This document shows, one piece after another, positions 36,700 through 49,334 of a stretch of 64,000 nt of DNA. Made by a program: the position numbers and the translations under genes. Source of the DNA: an uncultured Candidatus Actinomarina sp. (lineage in GTDB: Bacteria; Actinomycetota; Acidimicrobiia; Actinomarinales; Actinomarinaceae); the NCBI GenBank assembly GCA_902519845.1, contig CABYLQ010000002.1:108684-172683 (forward strand). Direction: 5' to 3'. Positions within the stretch are counted from its first letter, which is position 1. Each line of letters begins with the position of its first letter. The notes beneath the pieces are model-generated. The model was not told the DNA's origin, did no database searches, and saw only the letters and a program-made list of their open reading frames with translations.

Positions 36700-38147
36700 A
36701 TATCACCTTTTGTCATCTTTGGTAAATGATTAAACGAAACCATGTCTTCAATTGACTCTGCAAGATCTAATAAAGAATAATCCGAACATGGTTTTCCCAT
36801 AAGTTGGATAGAAAGAGGCATATTATTATTAGATAAGCCCGTTGGAATGCTTATTGCTGGAAGGCCTGCTAAGTTCGCTGGAATTGTACATAAATCAGAG
36901 AGATACATTTCAAGAGGGTTTTCTGTTTTTTCTCCAAATTTAAATGCTGGAGATGGAGTTGTTGGTGATATCAAAAAATCAAAATCATCAAAAGCTTTTT
37001 GAAAATCTGAAATTATCTTTGATCTTACTTTTAATGCTCTTCCATAGTATTCATCAAAATAACCAGCAGATAATGCATACGTTCCCAACAATATTCTCTT
37101 CTTTACCTCTTCACCAAAGCCTACGGCACGAGTTTTATTCATCATTTCATAACTACCTGAAGCTGGCTCTCTTAATCCAAAGCGTACTCCATCAAAACGT
37201 GATAAATTTGCTGAGCATTCAGCTGGAGCAATTAAATAATAAACACTTAAAGCCATTTCAGTTAGTGGTAAGGAAGTTTCTACAACTTCATGTCCACTAT
37301 TTTCTAAAAGCTGAGTTACTTTATTTACTTCATTTTGTGAATCTTCTGAGACTCCTTCTTGCATTAATTCTTTTATTATTCCTATTTTCAATTTTTTATT
37401 TTTGGGTTCTGTATATTCAGGCTTTATGGATGTTGCATCTTTAGGGTCATAACCTTGAATGTTATCAAATATAATTCTTGCATCATCTACAGTATTTGTG
37501 ATAGGACCTATTTGATCTAGTGAAGAAGCAAACGCAATTAATCCAAATCTTGATACCGTTCCATACGTCGGCTTAAAACCAACGACACCGCAAAATGAAG
37601 CAGGTTGTCTAATTGATCCACCTGTATCACTTCCTAAAGAAGCTACAGCTGAACCTGCAGAAACTACAGCGGCAGATCCTCCTGAGGACCCTCCAGGTAC
37701 ATAATCTGGATTCCAAGGATTTTTTGTAGGACCATACGCTGAATTCTCAGTTGACGAACCCATAGCAAATTCATCAAGATTTGTCTTTCCCGTAAATGTT
37801 GAACCTGTTTCTTTTAGCATTCCAATTACTGTCGCGTCGTAAGGAGATACATAATTTGAAAGCATTTTTGATGAACAAGTTGTTTTATACCCATAAACAT
37901 TTATATTGTCTTTTATAGCGATTGGAATTCCATCAAGCTTTCCTAAACTCTCACCTTTTAAAAATCGTTCATCAGATTTTTTTGAGTTTTCAATACCTTC
38001 ATCGTAAAAAAGTTCTAAATGAGCATGCAAGATAGACTCGGTAAAGGACGCATTCTCATAAACCTGCTCAAATAATTCAGATGGTTTTAACTCTTTATCT
38101 AAAAATAAATTGTTTAATTTTGATATTGAAGGTATGTTTCTATTCAT
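36696..38147 (-). CDS. gatA: Asp-tRNA(Asn)/Glu-tRNA(Gln) amidotransferase subunit A
   Basis: A 483-aa amidase-signature enzyme that releases ammonia from glutamine. The Ser-cisSer-Lys triad is seen in DGIPIAIKDNINV (Lys) and VPGGSSGGSAAVVSAG with LGSDTGGSIRQPASFCG (two Ser). The length is normal. It is six bases after gatC and overlaps gatB by four, so the operon order is C-A-B. Confidence 0.96.
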   Translation of the reverse strand: MNRNIPSISKLNNLFLDKELKPSELFEQVYENASFTESILHAHLELFYDEGIENSKKSDERFLKGESLGKLDGIPIAIKDNINVYGYKTTCSSKMLSNYVSPYDATVIGMLKETGSTFTGKTNLDEFAMGSSTENSAYGPTKNPWNPDYVPGGSSGGSAAVVSAGSAVASLGSDTGGSIRQPASFCGVVGFKPTYGTVSRFGLIAFASSLDQIGPITNTVDDARIIFDNIQGYDPKDATSIKPEYTEPKNKKLKIGIIKELMQEGVSEDSQNEVNKVTQLLENSGHEVVETSLPLTEMALSVYYLIAPAECSANLSRFDGVRFGLREPASGSYEMMNKTRAVGFGEEVKKRILLGTYALSAGYFDEYYGRALKVRSKIISDFQKAFDDFDFLISPTTPSPAFKFGEKTENPLEMYLSDLCTIPANLAGLPAISIPTGLSNNNMPLSIQLMGKPCSDYSLLDLAESIEDMVSFNHLPKMTKGDI

Positions 38148-38153
38148 TATCAG

Positions 38154-38438
38154 TTACTCAATTGAAGGAGGAACAACAAAATGTCCATCTTTCGTTTCAG
38201 GAGAGTTCTTCATTGCATCTTTATGACTCAAAGATGGTGTAGATTCATCCTCTCTTAGCTCAAGTACTTTACTTAAAGGATGAATATCAATTTTCTCATC
38301 TTTTACATCAATATTTTTTAAAGCATCAACGTGTTCAAGGACTATCTCCAAATCCTTTTGAAGTTTGAGTTTTTCTTTTTCTTCTAGATGAATAGATGCG
38401 AGATTGGAAATATCGTCTATGTTAAAATCTTTTGTCAT
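38154..38438 (-). CDS. gatC: Asp-tRNA(Asn)/Glu-tRNA(Gln) amidotransferase subunit C
   Basis: A 94-aa belt subunit that holds GatA to GatB. The start reads DFNIDDISNLASIHLEEKEK, as usual for GatC, and the middle HVDALKNIDV matches the conserved helix; the C-terminus has the normal FVVPPSIE-type ending. It shares one base with the dapE stop, so amino-acid synthesis and transamidation genes are translated together here. Confidence 0.92.
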   Translation of the reverse strand: MTKDFNIDDISNLASIHLEEKEKLKLQKDLEIVLEHVDALKNIDVKDEKIDIHPLSKVLELREDESTPSLSHKDAMKNSPETKDGHFVVPPSIE

Positions 38439-39475
38439 TAGGTACTTTCAAGAAATTTTTTTAATATCTCATAAGATTCTAATATTTCATTTTTATTAAC
38501 AAATTCATCAGAAGTATGAGCTAACAAAGGGTCACCGGGTCCAAAATTAATAGCTGGGATGCCTTCATCAGTAAATCTTGCAACGTCTGTCCATCCCTGT
38601 TTTGGTGTAACATCAAGCCCAGTTTTACTAATAAATTCAGATATCATTCCTAAATTTTTATTAGGAAGAGCTCCTGTTGCTATATTTTTAATTGTGACTT
38701 CACCAAACTGTTCAAGTTCATCTTTAATATAATTTTCTGCATCATCTGAAGAAAATGTAGGAACAAATCTAAAATTTACATTCATTGAAATTTTTGGCGG
38801 TGTTACGTTGTTGGCAACACCTCCTTGGATTTTTGTAACAGTCACAACCTGTTTATAGATTAATCCATCGATATCAAAGTCTTTAATTTCGTTTTCAGAT
38901 AGATAATCTGCAACTTTATTAAGTTTAAAAAAAGGATTTTCACCCATCCAGGGCCTCGCAGAATGACTTGAAATACCAACGAGATCTAAATTGGCATTTA
39001 ATGATCCATTACAACCTAATTGACATTCCAAGCTGCTTGGTTCCATCACTATCGCAAGCTCTATGGAAAAGTCTTTTTTTAGTATATCCATCAAAAAATT
39101 TAGACCATTTTGCTCAGAAGAGCCTTCTTCAGCAGTATAAAAAACACCTATAACATCCTTATTCTTATCAAGAAGAGTTTTCATCATAACAGCAACTCCC
39201 GCTTTCATATCAACAGAACCTCTGCCATAAATATTTTCCTCATCGGAGACTATCTTTTGATTCTCATCAATTGGCACAGTATCAAGATGTCCAACTAATG
39301 CAATTTTTGGATTTGAGCTAGGTGAGGAAACAATTAATCCCCCCTCATTTCTAAATATTTCACCATCGTATCCTTCATCAGTTAGATACTTTTCAATGAA
39401 ATTTATTACTTCATTTTCATTTCCAGTAACAGATTCAATATCAATTAATTTTTGAGTTAATTCGTTTAGATTCAA
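38438..39475 (-). CDS. dapE: Succinyl-diaminopimelate desuccinylase
   Basis: A 345-aa M20-family zinc peptidase-like enzyme that removes succinate from N-succinyl-LL-diaminopimelate in lysine and peptidoglycan synthesis. Zinc-site motifs are VALVGHLDTVP, YGRGSVDMKAGVAVMM and YTAEEGSSEQNG (catalytic Glu). The dimerisation insert begins near GISSHSARPWMGENPF. It overlaps dapD by four bases, the enzyme two steps earlier, which supports this substrate over other M20 members. Confidence 0.9.
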   Translation of the reverse strand: MNLNELTQKLIDIESVTGNENEVINFIEKYLTDEGYDGEIFRNEGGLIVSSPSSNPKIALVGHLDTVPIDENQKIVSDEENIYGRGSVDMKAGVAVMMKTLLDKNKDVIGVFYTAEEGSSEQNGLNFLMDILKKDFSIELAIVMEPSSLECQLGCNGSLNANLDLVGISSHSARPWMGENPFFKLNKVADYLSENEIKDFDIDGLIYKQVVTVTKIQGGVANNVTPPKISMNVNFRFVPTFSSDDAENYIKDELEQFGEVTIKNIATGALPNKNLGMISEFISKTGLDVTPKQGWTDVARFTDEGIPAINFGPGDPLLAHTSDEFVNKNEILESYEILKKFLEST

Positions 39476-40284
39476 ACGTCTACTCCAAATGTCCTTAGTG
39501 CTTCATTGAGTGAAGTCTTTTCATTTGTTGATTCTTTTCTTTTTCCAATTATTAATGCACATTGAACATCATATTCGCCACTCGGAAATGTCTTTGGTCT
39601 CGTACCAGGAATGACAACAGAATTTTCTGGAACTACTCCTTTATATTCGATTGGTTCTTCACCCGATACATCAATAATTGGTGTTGAAGATGTGATAGTA
39701 ACATTAGCGCCGATTACAGCACCTTTTCCAATTCTGACCCCTTCAACAATAATTGCTCTTGAACCTATGAATGCTCCGTCCTCAATTATTACTGGCATAG
39801 CTGACGGAGGTTCTAGTACACCACCAATACCCACACCACCTGATAAATGAACATTTTTTCCTATATATGCACAAGACCCAACTGTTGCCCACGTATCGAC
39901 CATTGTTCCTGAACTGACATAAGCACCTATATTTACAAAACCTGGCATGACTACAACACCGGGTTCACAGAATGCTCCATATCTTACAATCCCAGGAGGA
40001 ACGACTCTAATTTTTAAACTTTCATAATTTTTTTTGGGTTCGAGTTTATCAAAGTAGATTACATCGCCAGACTCGATAACTTTTAAATTCTGGATGGAAA
40101 AGTATAAAGAAATTGATTTCTTAACCCATTCATTAACTACCCACTCATTATCAATTTTTTCAACAACTCTTATTTCACCATTATCTAGTTTTTGAATTAT
40201 TTCCTTAATTAGATCAACATCATCTTGAGTAATATTGTCTAGGTCTATATTTTCAACTCTATTTTCAAATTTTTCGATATTCAT
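39472..40284 (-). CDS. dapD: Tetrahydrodipicolinate N-succinyltransferase
   Basis: A 270-aa left-handed beta-helix acyltransferase that adds succinyl from succinyl-CoA. The hexapeptide-repeat region (about 100-220) includes RYGAFCEPGVVVMPGFVNIG, VGSCAYIGKNVHLSGGVGIG and GSRAIIVEGVRIGKGAVIGA. The N-terminal helical domain matches the proteobacterial-type DapD. It heads the operon dapD-dapE-gatC-gatA-gatB. Confidence 0.93.
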   Translation of the reverse strand: MNIEKFENRVENIDLDNITQDDVDLIKEIIQKLDNGEIRVVEKIDNEWVVNEWVKKSISLYFSIQNLKVIESGDVIYFDKLEPKKNYESLKIRVVPPGIVRYGAFCEPGVVVMPGFVNIGAYVSSGTMVDTWATVGSCAYIGKNVHLSGGVGIGGVLEPPSAMPVIIEDGAFIGSRAIIVEGVRIGKGAVIGANVTITSSTPIIDVSGEEPIEYKGVVPENSVVIPGTRPKTFPSGEYDVQCALIIGKRKESTNEKTSLNEALRTFGVDV

Positions 40285-40322
40285 ATTGGTCTCTTTTTAG
40301 TTATTAGATAGTATTTTAATGT

Positions 40323-43855
<3,533 letters not shown>

Positions 43856-43859
<4 letters not shown>

Positions 43860-45001
43860 TTCATACCTTGAACTGCTTTGATAACAATATCTGCTGCCTT
43901 GGAGCCGTCACCTTTTTGATTTGACCATCCAAAGCTGAATCTTAAATGATTGTTTATAAATTTTTCATCTACATTCATCGCCTTAAGAACATGAGATGGT
44001 TTCTGAGCACCACTTGCACAAGCAGATCCTCTCGATACACCAAGCCCATTTAAATCAAGTTCTATCAAGAGTACTTCAGAGTTAATGTCAGCAAATTGAA
44101 TATTGCTTATATGGGGAAGCCTGTCAATGGAGTCTCCAACAATAACAACTTCTAGTGAGTTTTTTAATTTATTTTCAAAGATATCTCTTTCTTCTTTCAT
44201 CATTCCTACTTCATCATCAAAATTATTTTGTTGTTCCTCCAGTGCTGCTGCAAAAGAAGCTATGCCTGGAACATCGACTGTACCAGCCCTTCTTTCTAGC
44301 TCTTGTTTACCACCGTGTAAAAAACTTGGTAATTTATATTTACTATTAATGAACATTGCTCCAACACCTTTAGGTCCACCAATTTTATGAGCAGATATTG
44401 CGGCGCTTTCAATACCAGAATTATGAAAATTAATATTTTCAGAGATAATTCCTTGAACAACATCTGAATGAAAAAGAGTTGTTGAATTTAGTGACTTAAT
44501 AGATTTAGATAATTTTTTTATCGGTTGAATTACTCCAGTTTCATTATTTCCCCACATCAACGATGCAACAATTGTTTTCTCATTTACATGGCTTAGAAAT
44601 TCATCTTCTTCAACTATGCCTTTTTTATTTGCTTTTGCATAATTTACATCATGACCAAGTGAAGAAACCCATTCTGCAGATGCAAGAACAGCTTCATGTT
44701 CAATATTTGAAGTAACGAGATTTTCATCAGATATAGTGGCTCCAAATAATGACTTTATTGTCCAGTTGTCAGCTTCTGTTCCTCCACTTGTGAAAATTAT
44801 TTCTCCAGGAGCAACTTCAAGTAGTGAAGCAATCTTTTCTCTAGAATCTTCTAACAAATTTTTAGAGTCTCTAGATAGTTTGTGACCACCTGAAGAATTT
44901 GCGAACCCAAAGCTTTCTGCATTTACATATTCTGTGATAGCAGATTTACGCATCGGAGTTGATGCTGCGTGGTCTAAATATAAATAGTCTTTATTTTTCA
45001 T
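43856..45001 (-). CDS. Cysteine desulfurase (NifS/IscS family)
   Basis: A 381-aa fold-type I PLP enzyme that moves sulfur from cysteine to a protein persulfide. Seen are YLYLDHAASTPMRKSA, the FTSGGTEADNWTIK PLP contact, the Schiff-base Lys in AISAHKIGGPKGVGAMF and the persulfide Cys in SRGSACASGAQKPSHVL. It starts at ATG 45001 (a TTG lies two codons upstream). Being first in the operon with mnmA and ligA suggests its main job is tRNA thiolation; it may also feed Fe-S assembly. Confidence 0.92.
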
Positions 45002-45043
45002 ACTCAATTATTTTAGTGAGGAACTATTATTGTAAAACACACA

Positions 45044-45484
45044 ATGAGTAAAACAATAGCGGTAGAGACCAATATAAATGCCTCAATAGATGATGTATGG
45101 AGTGAAGTTTCACTTATAGAAAATCACTCAAATTGGATGAATGATGCTGAGGAAATAAACTTTCAGAGCACTACTAAATCAGGTGTAGGAACTGAAATTA
45201 AAGTGTTAACAAAAATAGGCCCAATTAAACTTTATGATTATATGATATTTACCAAATGGGAAGAAAAAAAATTAATTGGGGTTGATCATATCGGTATAGT
45301 TACAGGCAAGGGTGAAATGCAATTTGAAAAAATATCAGAAAACATTACAAAATTCAAATGGGTTGAAACACTTAAATTTCCTTTTTATCTTGCTGGACCA
45401 ATCGGTGAAATTTTTGGAAAGCCAATTATTGAATTTATTTGGAAAAAAAACTTGAAAAATTTGAAGGAAATTATTGAGAAATGA
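45044..45484 (+). CDS. SRPBCC-family protein (polyketide cyclase/dehydrase-like)
   Basis: A 146-aa START-like helix-grip protein. The opening KTIAVETNINASIDDVWSEV with the following IENHSNWMNDAEEI is the typical first strand and helix, and the long C-terminal helix ends KKNLKNLKEIIEK. Such proteins bind hydrophobic ligands; no ligand can be named. The stop overlaps the ATG of the lipoprotein gene (ATGA), so the two are coupled. Confidence 0.75.
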   Translation: MSKTIAVETNINASIDDVWSEVSLIENHSNWMNDAEEINFQSTTKSGVGTEIKVLTKIGPIKLYDYMIFTKWEEKKLIGVDHIGIVTGKGEMQFEKISENITKFKWVETLKFPFYLAGPIGEIFGKPIIEFIWKKNLKNLKEIIEK

Positions 45485-46110
45485 AGTTACAAAAATTAAT
45501 TATTTTTTTATTTGTGTTTTTGTCATGTACTTCTGATGAAGTTACAACGATTGAAAATGAAGAAAACGATAATGTACAAACAACAATTGAGTCTACTCTA
45601 GAGCCTTGGTCCTCAGCATTGGGTAAATCACCTGAGACTTTTGTTTCTACGTGGAATAGTATTGTAAATTCTATTTCAAATGATGAAGATACAATATTGT
45701 TTTTTTCAATTGATCCTGATGAGGTTAAATGGTCAACCTTTGATCAAGAGGAGCTTGTATACAAATGGGGTGATGCCTCTATAGGTGATAATGTATTTAT
45801 ATTAAATTTAGATGTTGAAAATGAGATAGTAAGAACTGTTAAGTTTTTTGCTCCAACAACAAATGATCAAGCTACAACTCAACAAACAAAATTATTTCTA
45901 TTACTTATCATCGCAATATCAGATGATACTGCTGATAAAGATGGGAGAGAAGAAATACTTGCCGGGCTTGGCTTATATGATGAAATTCTTGATCCTAATG
46001 ATTATGGAGGAATTCTAGTTTTTAATGAAATAGAGTATGAAATAGAACCTTTAGTTGCAGAAAATAGATTGGTTGGTTTAAATTTTTACAGTAGATATAC
46101 CGTAAAATAA
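45481..46110 (+). CDS. Uncharacterised lipoprotein
   Basis: A 209-aa protein with a short signal and lipobox FLSC (Cys16), then an acidic Asn/Thr/Glu tether to about residue 40. The mature domain begins near PWSSALGKSPETFVSTWNSI, a pattern of predicted secreted actinobacterial proteins. I do not recognise the family. It is coupled to the SRPBCC gene and stops six bases before the convergent nfu stop. Confidence 0.65.
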   Translation: MKLQKLIIFLFVFLSCTSDEVTTIENEENDNVQTTIESTLEPWSSALGKSPETFVSTWNSIVNSISNDEDTILFFSIDPDEVKWSTFDQEELVYKWGDASIGDNVFILNLDVENEIVRTVKFFAPTTNDQATTQQTKLFLLLIIAISDDTADKDGREEILAGLGLYDEILDPNDYGGILVFNEIEYEIEPLVAENRLVGLNFYSRYTVK

Positions 46111-46115
46111 AATAT

Positions 46116-46394
46116 TTAAGTAGCTATTACCTGTTCAACACCAGGTACTTTGTCCATTAAAATTCTTTCGATACCACTTTTTAATGTTGCGATTGATAAA
46201 GGGCATCCCTGACAAGCACCCAACATTTCAATATTGACAACACCATCTTCTACTGAAGATAATTTAATATCACCACCATCTGCTTGAACAGCAGGTCTTA
46301 TATATTCGATAGTGTCATTTAAAATATCCATGTCAATATCAACCTTTTCAGGTCTTTCTTTAAATGATGGAAATTTGATACCTTGATCACTCAT
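46116..46394 (-). CDS. Stand-alone Nfu C-terminal domain protein
   Basis: A 92-aa Fe-S carrier made only of the NifU C-terminal domain: YIRPAVQADGGDIKLSSVED, then the cluster ligands in MLGACQGCPLSIATL, then GIERILMDKVPGVEQV. It overlaps the 3' end of murA by eight bases. It should work as a dimer bridging one [4Fe-4S]. This is the second Nfu in the window after NfuA at 1826-2458. Confidence 0.88.
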   Translation of the reverse strand: MSDQGIKFPSFKERPEKVDIDMDILNDTIEYIRPAVQADGGDIKLSSVEDGVVNIEMLGACQGCPLSIATLKSGIERILMDKVPGVEQVIAT

Positions 46395-47655
46395 AATTAT
46401 TAGTATATTCGATTGTTGATCCTAATAAACTCAAAGAATCAACGATATTTTCATAACCCCTATTTATATGATCTACTCCACTTATAGAAGATATGCCATC
46501 TGCTTGTAAAGCAGCAATAATAAGGCTTGCTCCTGTTCTAATGTCAGTAGCTTGAACTGGGGCTCCAGAGAGATTCCTTACTCCCTTTATCATTGCATGT
46601 TGCCATCCAGTTTGTATATTTGCACCCATTCTCTGAACTTCTGGTATCCATTGAAATCTTTGATCATAAACATTTTCGGTTAATATTGATGTACCTTCAG
46701 CTCGAAGTAAAGCAGAACCAAAAATAGGTTGAAGATCTGTAGCTACGCCAGGAAATGGCAAAGTTGCAAGTTCGATAGAATTTATGCCTTCATCGTATTC
46801 AATTGAAATAGAATCTTCTTTAAGATCTATAATTGCTCCCATCTCTTTAAACTTTTTTATCTCCATCGGCAAATGTTCGGGATTTATACCTATTACTTTT
46901 CCAGAGCCCCTAGTAGAAAAAATTGCTGTGAGAAATGTGCCTGCCGCTACTCTGTCACCTATGACTTCATGGTTTGTTGGTTTTAATCTCTCAACGCCTT
47001 CAATTATTATTTCACTTGTGCCTGCACCAGAAATATTTGCACCCATTTTTGTCAACATATCTACAATATCAACAATCTCTGGTTCCCTAGCTGCATTTTC
47101 AATTACTGTCTTTCCTTCTGCTAATACTGCAGCCAACAAGGTGTTCTCTGTGGCTCCTACTGAAGCGTATGGCAGATTTACCTCAACTCCTTTAAGCCCA
47201 TCTGAAGTTCCAATTAAAACTCCATGATTTAATTCGAACCTTGCTCCCATTTTTTCTAAAGCATCCAAATGCATTTGGACGGGTCTAGGTCCCAGTTGAT
47301 CTCCTCCTGGAAAAGCAATTCTTGCCTCCCCTTGTCTAGCTAATAGTGGGCCAAGGATAATTATTGATGCCCTCATTTTTTGAACTATTTCATATGGAGC
47401 TTCTATTCCAATTTGTGATGGTGAAGAAATTGATAAATGATTATCTAAAAATTTTGATTCAATACCAAGTACATTTAAAACTTCCTGCATGTAAGATACA
47501 TCAGCAATTAAAGGAACATTATTAAGGACATAATCACCCTCGCAAAGAATTGGAAGAATCATTTCTTTTAAAACAGCATTTTTTGCACCTTTTACTGTTA
47601 TTTCACCACTTAATTTATGGTTACCTTCTATTGATATTTGTTTTTCCACTATCAT
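46387..47655 (-). CDS. murA: UDP-N-acetylglucosamine 1-carboxyvinyltransferase MurA (Cys to Asp variant)
   Basis: A 422-aa EPSP-synthase-fold enzyme for the first step of peptidoglycan synthesis. Seen are GEITVKGAKNAVLKEM (substrate Lys-Asn), MRASIIILGPLLARQGEA and the flexible loop FPGGDQLGPRPVQMHL. The residue after GG, normally the catalytic Cys, is Asp119 (codon 47299-47301), as in mycobacteria and chlamydiae, where it gives fosfomycin insensitivity. The frame extends ten codons upstream; the ATG at 47655 gives the normal family N-terminus. Confidence 0.95.
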   Translation of the reverse strand: MIVEKQISIEGNHKLSGEITVKGAKNAVLKEMILPILCEGDYVLNNVPLIADVSYMQEVLNVLGIESKFLDNHLSISSPSQIGIEAPYEIVQKMRASIIILGPLLARQGEARIAFPGGDQLGPRPVQMHLDALEKMGARFELNHGVLIGTSDGLKGVEVNLPYASVGATENTLLAAVLAEGKTVIENAAREPEIVDIVDMLTKMGANISGAGTSEIIIEGVERLKPTNHEVIGDRVAAGTFLTAIFSTRGSGKVIGINPEHLPMEIKKFKEMGAIIDLKEDSISIEYDEGINSIELATLPFPGVATDLQPIFGSALLRAEGTSILTENVYDQRFQWIPEVQRMGANIQTGWQHAMIKGVRNLSGAPVQATDIRTGASLIIAALQADGISSISGVDHINRGYENIVDSLSLLGSTIEYTNNYE

Positions 47656-47692
47656 TGATATTACTTTAAGTTTAAAGTGTAACAATTTTTTT

Positions 47693-48358
47693 ATGGCTCG
47701 AGATATAAATATTCATTCAGAAGATAATCATGAAAATGCATCAATCTATGTTGTAAATCAAATTAAAGATCTAATTGAAAATTCAGACGGATCATTTTCT
47801 CTTGGATTGTCCGGCGGGAAAACACCACGATTTGCATATTCAATAATGTCAGAAACTTTTAATAACTTATCCCAAACAATTATTTGGACGGTCGATGACA
47901 GGTGGGTAGAAGCTAGGGATGAATTATCAAACCAGAATTTAATAAATACCTACTTTGAACCAACGCAGGCAGAAGTTTTAAAGTTCGACTTCAGCGGTGA
48001 TAGCCCGCAATTGGATGCAGAAATTTATGAAAAAAAAATTAAAGACAAAATCAGTAATTTCAATGTTGCAATTCTTGGATTAGGTCAAGATGGTCACATT
48101 GCTTCCTTATTTCCAAATTCAGAAGCAACAATGGACAAAGAATCGCTATATGTTGCTAATGAGGTAAACATAAAAACAAAATGGAGAGTGACTGCGACGT
48201 TTAAATTGCTTGGAAAAATAGATAAAATTTTTATTTTGGCAACTGGAGATAACAAGAACGATATTCTTAAATCTGTGAATGCTGATAATAATTTACCAAT
48301 TAATATATTAAAAAAATATTCAAATAATATAGAAATTGTCACTGATCAAATAATCTAA
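47693..48358 (+). CDS. pgl: 6-phosphogluconolactonase
   Basis: A 221-aa pentose phosphate pathway enzyme of the SOL/DevB type, related to glucosamine-6-phosphate isomerase. Motifs are SFSLGLSGGKTPRFAYSIMS, TIIWTVDDRWVEARDELSNQ and FNVAILGLGQDGHIASLFPN with the catalytic Asp-Gly-His. It hydrolyses 6-phosphogluconolactone. It is divergent from murA over 37 bp. No zwf or gnd gene lies nearby. Confidence 0.9.
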   Translation: MARDINIHSEDNHENASIYVVNQIKDLIENSDGSFSLGLSGGKTPRFAYSIMSETFNNLSQTIIWTVDDRWVEARDELSNQNLINTYFEPTQAEVLKFDFSGDSPQLDAEIYEKKIKDKISNFNVAILGLGQDGHIASLFPNSEATMDKESLYVANEVNIKTKWRVTATFKLLGKIDKIFILATGDNKNDILKSVNADNNLPINILKKYSNNIEIVTDQII

Positions 48359-48381
48359 AATATCTATCATCTAAACTTACA

Positions 48382-48449
48382 TTGGAGCCGCTTTTGTGTA
48401 AGTCTGAACCACTGACACTATTCAACTACCCTGTTGGGGGTGGCTCCAA
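48382..48449 (+). ncRNA. Candidate structured leader RNA (riboswitch-like) upstream of EamA transporter
   Basis: A 68-nt element closed by a perfect 8-bp stem: TTGGAGCC at 48382-48389 with GGCTCCAA at 48442-48449. Inside, GTGT (48396-48399) pairs with ACAC (48415-48418), extendable past one A-G mismatch, and ACCC (48428-48431) pairs with GGGT (48438-48441): a three-way junction. There is no T-run, so it is not a terminator, and no tRNA T-loop. I could not match it to a known riboswitch class. It precedes a short upstream ORF and the transporter gene on the same strand. Confidence 0.45.
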
Positions 48450-48464
48450 ACTAATAAGGAATCT

Positions 48465-48494
48465 ATGTTAAGCTTCAAAGCTTGTGAATTTTAA
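48465..48494 (+). CDS. Nine-codon upstream ORF (possible leader peptide)
   Basis: ATG at 48465 opens MLSFKACEF then TAA. AAGGA at 48456-48460 is a good ribosome binding site four bases before it, better than any for the transporter GTG at 48484, which lies inside this ORF in another frame. Translating it would bring ribosomes onto the transporter start, or control its access. AAGC/GCTT around 48470-48483 can form a small hairpin over that start. Confidence 0.4.
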   Translation: MLSFKACEF

Positions 48495-49332
48495 AAATTT
48501 TTTATTAGCTCTTGTAACATCTTCAATTTGGGGATCATCATTTTTAATGATTAAGTATTCACTAGAAGAACTTAATCCCTCAGATATAGCTATCTACAGA
48601 ATTTTAATTGGAGCTTTATTCATAAATATATTTGTTAGAGCCAAAGAAAATATTGTAAAAGCAGACCATCTAAAGATTTTTATAATTTCATTTTTTTGGA
48701 TGGCACTTCCTTTTTATATGTTCGGCATTGCTGAACAAACCATAACATCTTCATTAGCTGGATTGATTAATGGTTCAACTCCAATTTTTGTTGCTTTTAT
48801 TGCGGTTGTATTTTACAAATTAAAAGTAACAAAAATTCAAATACTATATATATTTACTGGTTTTATTGGGGTGGGGCTGATTTCTTTAAGCGAAGGAATT
48901 GGTGATATATCGTTTGAGATTGGTTTTCTTTATGCATTAATTGCCTCAATATCATATGGAATTGCAGTAAATATGGTTGAGCCATTAATAAAAAAATATG
49001 ATTCATTAATTGTTATAAAAATTGTAATAAGATATGCCCTCCTTCTTTCACTAATAATGCTTGGGGCGACTGCATCATTTAAAATACCAACTGTTGAAGT
49101 TTCATTGATCCCAATGCTCATATTGGGAATTGGTGGTACTGGGATCGCGTTTTTGACATATTATAAATTGTTAGAAAGTGTTGGGAGAATATCTAGCTCA
49201 TTTATTGTCTATGTGATTCCAATATTTTCTATTTTCTTTGGTTATCAGTTCTTAAACGAGATAACTAATTCAATTCAGTTTATAGGAATGGGTGTAATAT
49301 TATCTTCCGCTTTTCTATATTCAAGAACATAA
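48484..49332 (+). CDS. EamA/DMT-superfamily transporter
   Basis: A 282-aa membrane protein with ten predicted helices in two EamA repeats. The first begins NFKNFLLALVTSSIWGSSFL, with LNPSDIAIYRILIGALF and LAGLINGSTPIFVAFIAVVF; the second has LYALIASISYGIAVNMVEP and ends around SFIVYVIPIFSIFFG. The family exports amino acids and other metabolites; the substrate is unknown. It starts at GTG, the only in-frame start after an upstream stop. The leader region at 48382-48494 may control it. Confidence 0.87.
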   Translation: MNFKNFLLALVTSSIWGSSFLMIKYSLEELNPSDIAIYRILIGALFINIFVRAKENIVKADHLKIFIISFFWMALPFYMFGIAEQTITSSLAGLINGSTPIFVAFIAVVFYKLKVTKIQILYIFTGFIGVGLISLSEGIGDISFEIGFLYALIASISYGIAVNMVEPLIKKYDSLIVIKIVIRYALLLSLIMLGATASFKIPTVEVSLIPMLILGIGGTGIAFLTYYKLLESVGRISSSFIVYVIPIFSIFFGYQFLNEITNSIQFIGMGVILSSAFLYSRT

Positions 49333-49334
49333 GA

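Noticed and set aside
36944..37444. Long plus-strand ORF of 166 codons inside gatA
   Set aside because: It is entirely within the well-supported gatA on the other strand and has a Leu/His-rich composition typical of antisense frames.
46784..47227. Plus-strand ORF of 147 codons opposite murA
   Set aside because: It is a shadow of murA, with no start signal or recognisable domain.
48382..48449. tRNA or intrinsic terminator reading of the leader element
   Set aside because: There is no T-loop GTTC-type arm in the right place, no 7-bp acceptor plus discriminator layout, and no T-run after the closing stem.
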